The position numbers were made by a program, and so were the translations under genes. The notes beneath the pieces were generated by a model. That model saw only the letters and a list, made by a program, of their open reading frames with translations. It had not been told where the DNA came from and did no database searches. A stretch of 7,283 nucleotides of DNA, taken from NCBI GenBank assembly GCA_036733285.1, contig DAINAU010000197.1, positions 1 to 7,283 of the forward strand, written 5' to 3'. The stretch is from JAGOBX01 sp036733285. GTDB lineage: Bacteria > JAGOBX01. Shown one piece after another: positions 6,560 to 7,283 of this stretch. The number at the start of each line of letters is the position of its first letter. Within the stretch, counting starts at the first letter, position 1.

Positions 6560-6843
6560 TCGCTGTATCTATCCTTATTAAAATCGTCAAGTTTCGTCTG
6601 CAATAATTTGTTTTCATTTATCAATTCTCTTAATTTTTCGTCCGAATTGATTTCTAAATTCTTCATCTGAATATATTCTTCCGTCGATTTTGAAGCCAGA
6701 CGTATCTGCATATCCTTTATCGTTTCAAAATAATCTTTATTTATTCTGAACAATTTATAAATTACAAATCCGCCGAATAATCCAAGCGGCGATATTATCA
6801 GTAATGTCATTATCAGCGTTTGAATTAGTGTTTGATTCATCAT
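6556..6843 (-). CDS. Small membrane protein with charged helical tail
   Basis: This 95-residue protein starts at ATG 6843, which overlaps the TGA of the upstream gene (ATGA). A second ATG follows at once (MMNQ). Reading further upstream to 6912 would add 23 residues that merely overlap the neighbour's coding sequence. Residues about 8-30 (TLIMTLLIISPLGLFGGFVIYKLF) form one membrane span with a Pro-Leu-Gly-Leu-Phe-Gly-Gly kink. The Lys/Arg just after the span suggests, by the positive-inside rule, a cytoplasmic C-terminal tail. The tail (33-95) is charged and probably coiled-coil (DYFETIKDMQIRLASK; EKLRELINENKLLQTKLDDF). It overlaps the portal start. A holin or inner-membrane spanin is possible by size, but the predicted orientation is opposite to a typical spanin and the gene sits in the head operon. 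It could anchor portal or prohead to the membrane. I do not recognise a family. Confidence 0.7.
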   Translation of the reverse strand: MMNQTLIQTLIMTLLIISPLGLFGGFVIYKLFRINKDYFETIKDMQIRLASKSTEEYIQMKNLEINSDEKLRELINENKLLQTKLDDFNKDRYSE

Positions 6844-7283
6844 TTCTTTACCATATTCTCTTTGTAATATTTTATTATCCATCCGTATAATTCCGCAGGC
6901 GTCGCCTTCCAATTATTTCGAATCTGAATGTTCCGGTTATATTTCAGGGTTTTAAACGGATCCGCGATATTCATACTTAATACGCGCGCAATATTTAATA
7001 TTACATCGGTATCTTTATTGTAAATTTTTATTATGCGTTTGTAGAGAAGCATCGGCGTTGTCTGCCAGATGAATACTGTTTTAAACGGATCAGGATTATG
7101 TGAAAACTGATAAGGCGCCTTAATAAAATCTTTTTTAAAAATATTTATGATTTCTTCTTTTGTTAATGCAAATTCAGCTTTGGTTTCCGGTTTAGGTTCG
7201 GACGCGGGTTCGGGTTTAATCGCGGGAGCCGTCTTAATTTCAGGTTTAATTAATTCCGTATCATTACTCTTTTCTTCAATAAT
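6840..7283 (-). CDS. Unidentified protein with internal repeats, partial (C-terminal 147 residues)
   Basis: The frame is open from the right edge to TGA at 6840. The first in-frame ATG (7052) has no ribosome-binding site and lies inside continuous coding-like sequence, so the true start is beyond the window. Visible residues 1-36 form a Lys/Pro/Glu/Ala linker (KPEIKTAPAIKPEP), which is typical of a flexible tether after an upstream domain. Residues 39-147 are compact, aromatic and basic. Two 5-residue DPFKT motifs (65-69, 108-112) and two matching helix segments, TTPMLLYKRIIKIYNKD (75-91) and ATPAELYGWIIKYYKEN (127-143, eight identities in 17), show an internal duplication. A large terminase is often upstream of the portal, but nothing here resembles a terminase nuclease end. 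The C-terminal module could bind DNA or a partner protein; this is inference only. Confidence 0.7.
   Translation of the reverse strand: MIEEKSNDTELIKPEIKTAPAIKPEPASEPKPETKAEFALTKEEIINIFKKDFIKAPYQFSHNPDPFKTVFIWQTTPMLLYKRIIKIYNKDTDVILNIARVLSMNIADPFKTLKYNRNIQIRNNWKATPAELYGWIIKYYKENMVKK
6948..7091 (-). repeat. Intragenic direct repeat, DPFKT module
   Basis: The 14-base sequence GTTTTAAACGGATC (plus-strand reading) occurs at 6949-6962 and again at 7078-7091, 129 bases (43 codons) apart and in the same frame. Each copy encodes DPFKT on the minus strand. The helix that follows each copy is also similar, so this is a protein-level duplication and not a chance DNA match. Confidence 0.6.

Noticed and set aside
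6844..6912. Longer start for the 95-residue membrane protein
   Set aside because: It would add 23 residues inside the neighbour's coding region; the ATGA overlap at 6843 gives the usual coupling seen elsewhere in this operon.
6840..7052. A separate 70-residue gene starting at ATG 7052
   Set aside because: The frame remains open and coding-like up to the window edge, there is no ribosome-binding site before 7052, and the internal repeat spans this point.
1..7283. CRISPR array, tRNA, rRNA, insertion sequence or attachment site
   Set aside because: No regularly spaced repeats, cloverleaf-like sequence, transposase or terminal inverted repeats were seen on either strand.

Overview
The window holds part of the head-assembly operon of a tailed double-stranded DNA phage (Caudoviricetes) or a prophage. 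All nine genes run leftward on the minus strand, and no open frame on the plus strand looks coding. The base composition is AT-rich with GC-richer patches in Ala/Gly/Pro codons. Several starts carry AGGAG or GGAGGT ribosome-binding sites, and TAA, TAG and TGA all act as stops. This fits a bacterial host using the standard code and Shine-Dalgarno initiation. The host group cannot be named from the sequence.

In transcription order (right to left) the layout is as follows. (1) The C-terminal part of an unidentified protein (6840-7283), with a Lys/Pro/Glu linker followed by an internal sequence repeat. (2) A 95-residue single-span membrane protein with a charged helical tail (6556-6843). (3) A 696-residue P22-type portal protein (4469-6559). 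(4) A 363-residue scaffold-like protein (3329-4420). (5) A 470-residue major capsid protein (1864-3276). (6) A 138-residue basic-tailed protein (1368-1784). (7) A 106-residue acidic-tailed protein (1040-1360). (8) A 208-residue probable head-tail adaptor (417-1043). (9) The first 140 residues of a protein with a Sec-type signal peptide, running off the left edge (1-420).

Portal, scaffold, coat and adaptor in this order match short-tailed, P22-like head modules. No prohead protease is seen, so a scaffold that leaves without cleavage is plausible. The minor genes are packed with 4-base ATGA stop/start overlaps or a 7-base gap. The portal, scaffold and coat genes are instead followed by 48-79 base spacers, each containing an inverted repeat. 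That suggests expression of the abundant scaffold and coat proteins is tuned separately within one transcript.

The least ordinary items are: a shared N-terminal LDF motif in portal and scaffold; two non-canonical genes upstream of the portal where the large terminase would often lie; a 14-bp perfect hairpin after the coat gene; and a signal-peptide protein coupled to the adaptor gene. No complete new system is demonstrated. No RNA gene, CRISPR array, insertion sequence or attachment site was seen. No stretch over 300 bases lacks a gene.
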